The notes beneath the pieces are model-generated. The model searched no databases. It was not told the origin of the DNA and was given only the letters and a program-made list of their open reading frames with translations. 6,503 nt of DNA, taken from the NCBI GenBank assembly GCA_017938645.1, contig JAGBBE010000161.1, positions 1 to 6,503 on the forward strand. The letters run 5' to 3'. This DNA comes from Clostridia bacterium. Its GTDB lineage: Bacteria > Bacillota_A > Clostridia > Christensenellales > Aristaeellaceae. Both the position numbers and the translations under genes were made by a program. Shown one piece after another: positions 6,298 to 6,503 of the stretch; the stretch's first letter is position 1, and each line of letters begins with the position of its first letter.

Positions 6298-6353
6298 GGG
6301 ATTCCAAAGGGATAAATCCCTTTGGCGGGATTTTCAAGGGCAGAGCCCTTGAA
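6298..6353. repeat. Double-hairpin element directly behind infB, two GGGATT-led units
   Basis: On the plus strand two units of the same design follow each other. The first is GGGATT, then CCAAAGGGAT-AA-ATCCCTTTGG (6304-6325). After one base the second is GGGATT, then TTCAAGGGC-AGA-GCCCTTGAA (6333-6353). Both stems are perfect (10 and 9 bp). The element begins three bases after the infB stop in the direction of transcription. Neither stem is followed by a T-run in that direction, so I do not call it a terminator. It has the look of a dispersed palindromic intergenic repeat. That needs other genome copies to confirm. Confidence 0.6.
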
Positions 6354-6356
6354 CCT

Positions 6357-6503
6357 TTACCTCTCGATTTCTTCCATGATGAAGCACTCGATGATGTCGC
6401 CTTCCTTGATATCGTTGTAGCCGTCGAAGCTGATACCGCACTCGTAGCCCTCGGCCACTTCCTTGACGTCGTCCTTGAAGCGCTTGAGGCTGGAGAGCTT
6501 GCC
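6357..6503 (-). CDS. infB: Translation initiation factor IF-2, C-terminal 48 residues
   Basis: IF-2 is the GTPase that places initiator fMet-tRNA on the ribosome. Only the end of the gene is in the window: an open frame from the right edge to a TAA at 6359-6357. The residues [20 protein letters not shown] (4-23) followed by [17 protein letters not shown] match the conserved C-terminal tRNA-binding beta-barrel end of bacterial IF-2. The reading frame and stop are as expected, with no sign of damage. The gene heads the rbfA-nrnA-truB-ribF series on the same strand. Confidence 0.95.
   Translation of the reverse strand, partial: GKLSSLKRFKDDVKEVAEGYECGISFDGYNDIKEGDIIECFIMEEIER

Noticed and set aside
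6244..6353. Terminator(s) after infB
   Set aside because: The stems are strong but have no following T-run in the direction of transcription, and the downstream genes have no convincing promoter, so the operon probably continues.
6279..6503. Plus-strand ATG with an AGAGGA site running to the right edge, reading through the double hairpin and antisense to infB
   Set aside because: The frame is antisense to the conserved end of IF-2, and its first part is only the translation of the palindromic element. The AGAGGA match is short and falls next to a hairpin arm.
1..6503. CRISPR array, tRNA or rRNA genes, transposase or phage genes, toxin-antitoxin pair
   Set aside because: I looked for direct repeats with regular spacers, tRNA-like cloverleafs and mobile-element proteins on both strands and found none. 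The window is mostly core operon.

Overview
The window is a GC-rich bacterial chromosome segment. Every recognisable gene lies on the minus strand, so transcription runs from the right edge to the left. The order infB > rbfA > nrnA > truB > ribF > [membrane glycosyltransferase] > rpsO > pnp is the conserved translation/RNA-metabolism cluster of Firmicutes. A DHH-family NrnA between rbfA and truB, strong GGAGG ribosome binding sites, and the S15 and IF-2 sequences point to a GC-rich member of the Clostridia, probably a gut-type anaerobe. I cannot name a genus, and the placement is inferred from protein features and gene order only.

Right part (6503-3101): the last 48 codons of infB are followed by an unusually long 208-bp spacer filled with perfect hairpins. 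Then come rbfA (TTG start), nrnA, truB and ribF, which are tightly packed. nrnA overlaps the end of rbfA by 26 bp, truB overlaps nrnA by ATGA, and the truB-ribF gap is 17-18 bp. IF-2 and RbfA act in initiation and 30S maturation, TruB makes tRNA pseudouridine 55, NrnA degrades oligoribonucleotides and pAp, and RibF makes flavin cofactors. This RibF is short: its nucleotidyltransferase half is normal, but the riboflavin-kinase half is reduced and lacks the PTAN signature.

Middle part (3100-1575): a 487-residue ArnT/PMT-like integral-membrane glycosyltransferase gene sits 13 bp behind ribF, where rpsO is normally found. It ends in a very strong Rho-independent terminator, which closes the upstream transcription unit.

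Left part (1566-1): a near-consensus sigma-A promoter (TTTACA, 17 bp, TACAAT) starts a second unit. It has a structured leader of about 118 nt, then rpsO, a second GC-rich terminator, a pnp leader with three tandem hairpins, and the first 330 codons of pnp. S15 and PNPase are known partners in such units, with expression set by leader structures and terminator read-through.

There is no CRISPR array, no tRNA or rRNA gene and no complete insertion sequence. No stretch over 300 bp lacks a gene. Most of the window is ordinary core genome. The points worth a second look are the reduced RibF, the inserted glycosyltransferase, the hairpin cluster between infB and rbfA, and the structured leaders of rpsO and pnp.
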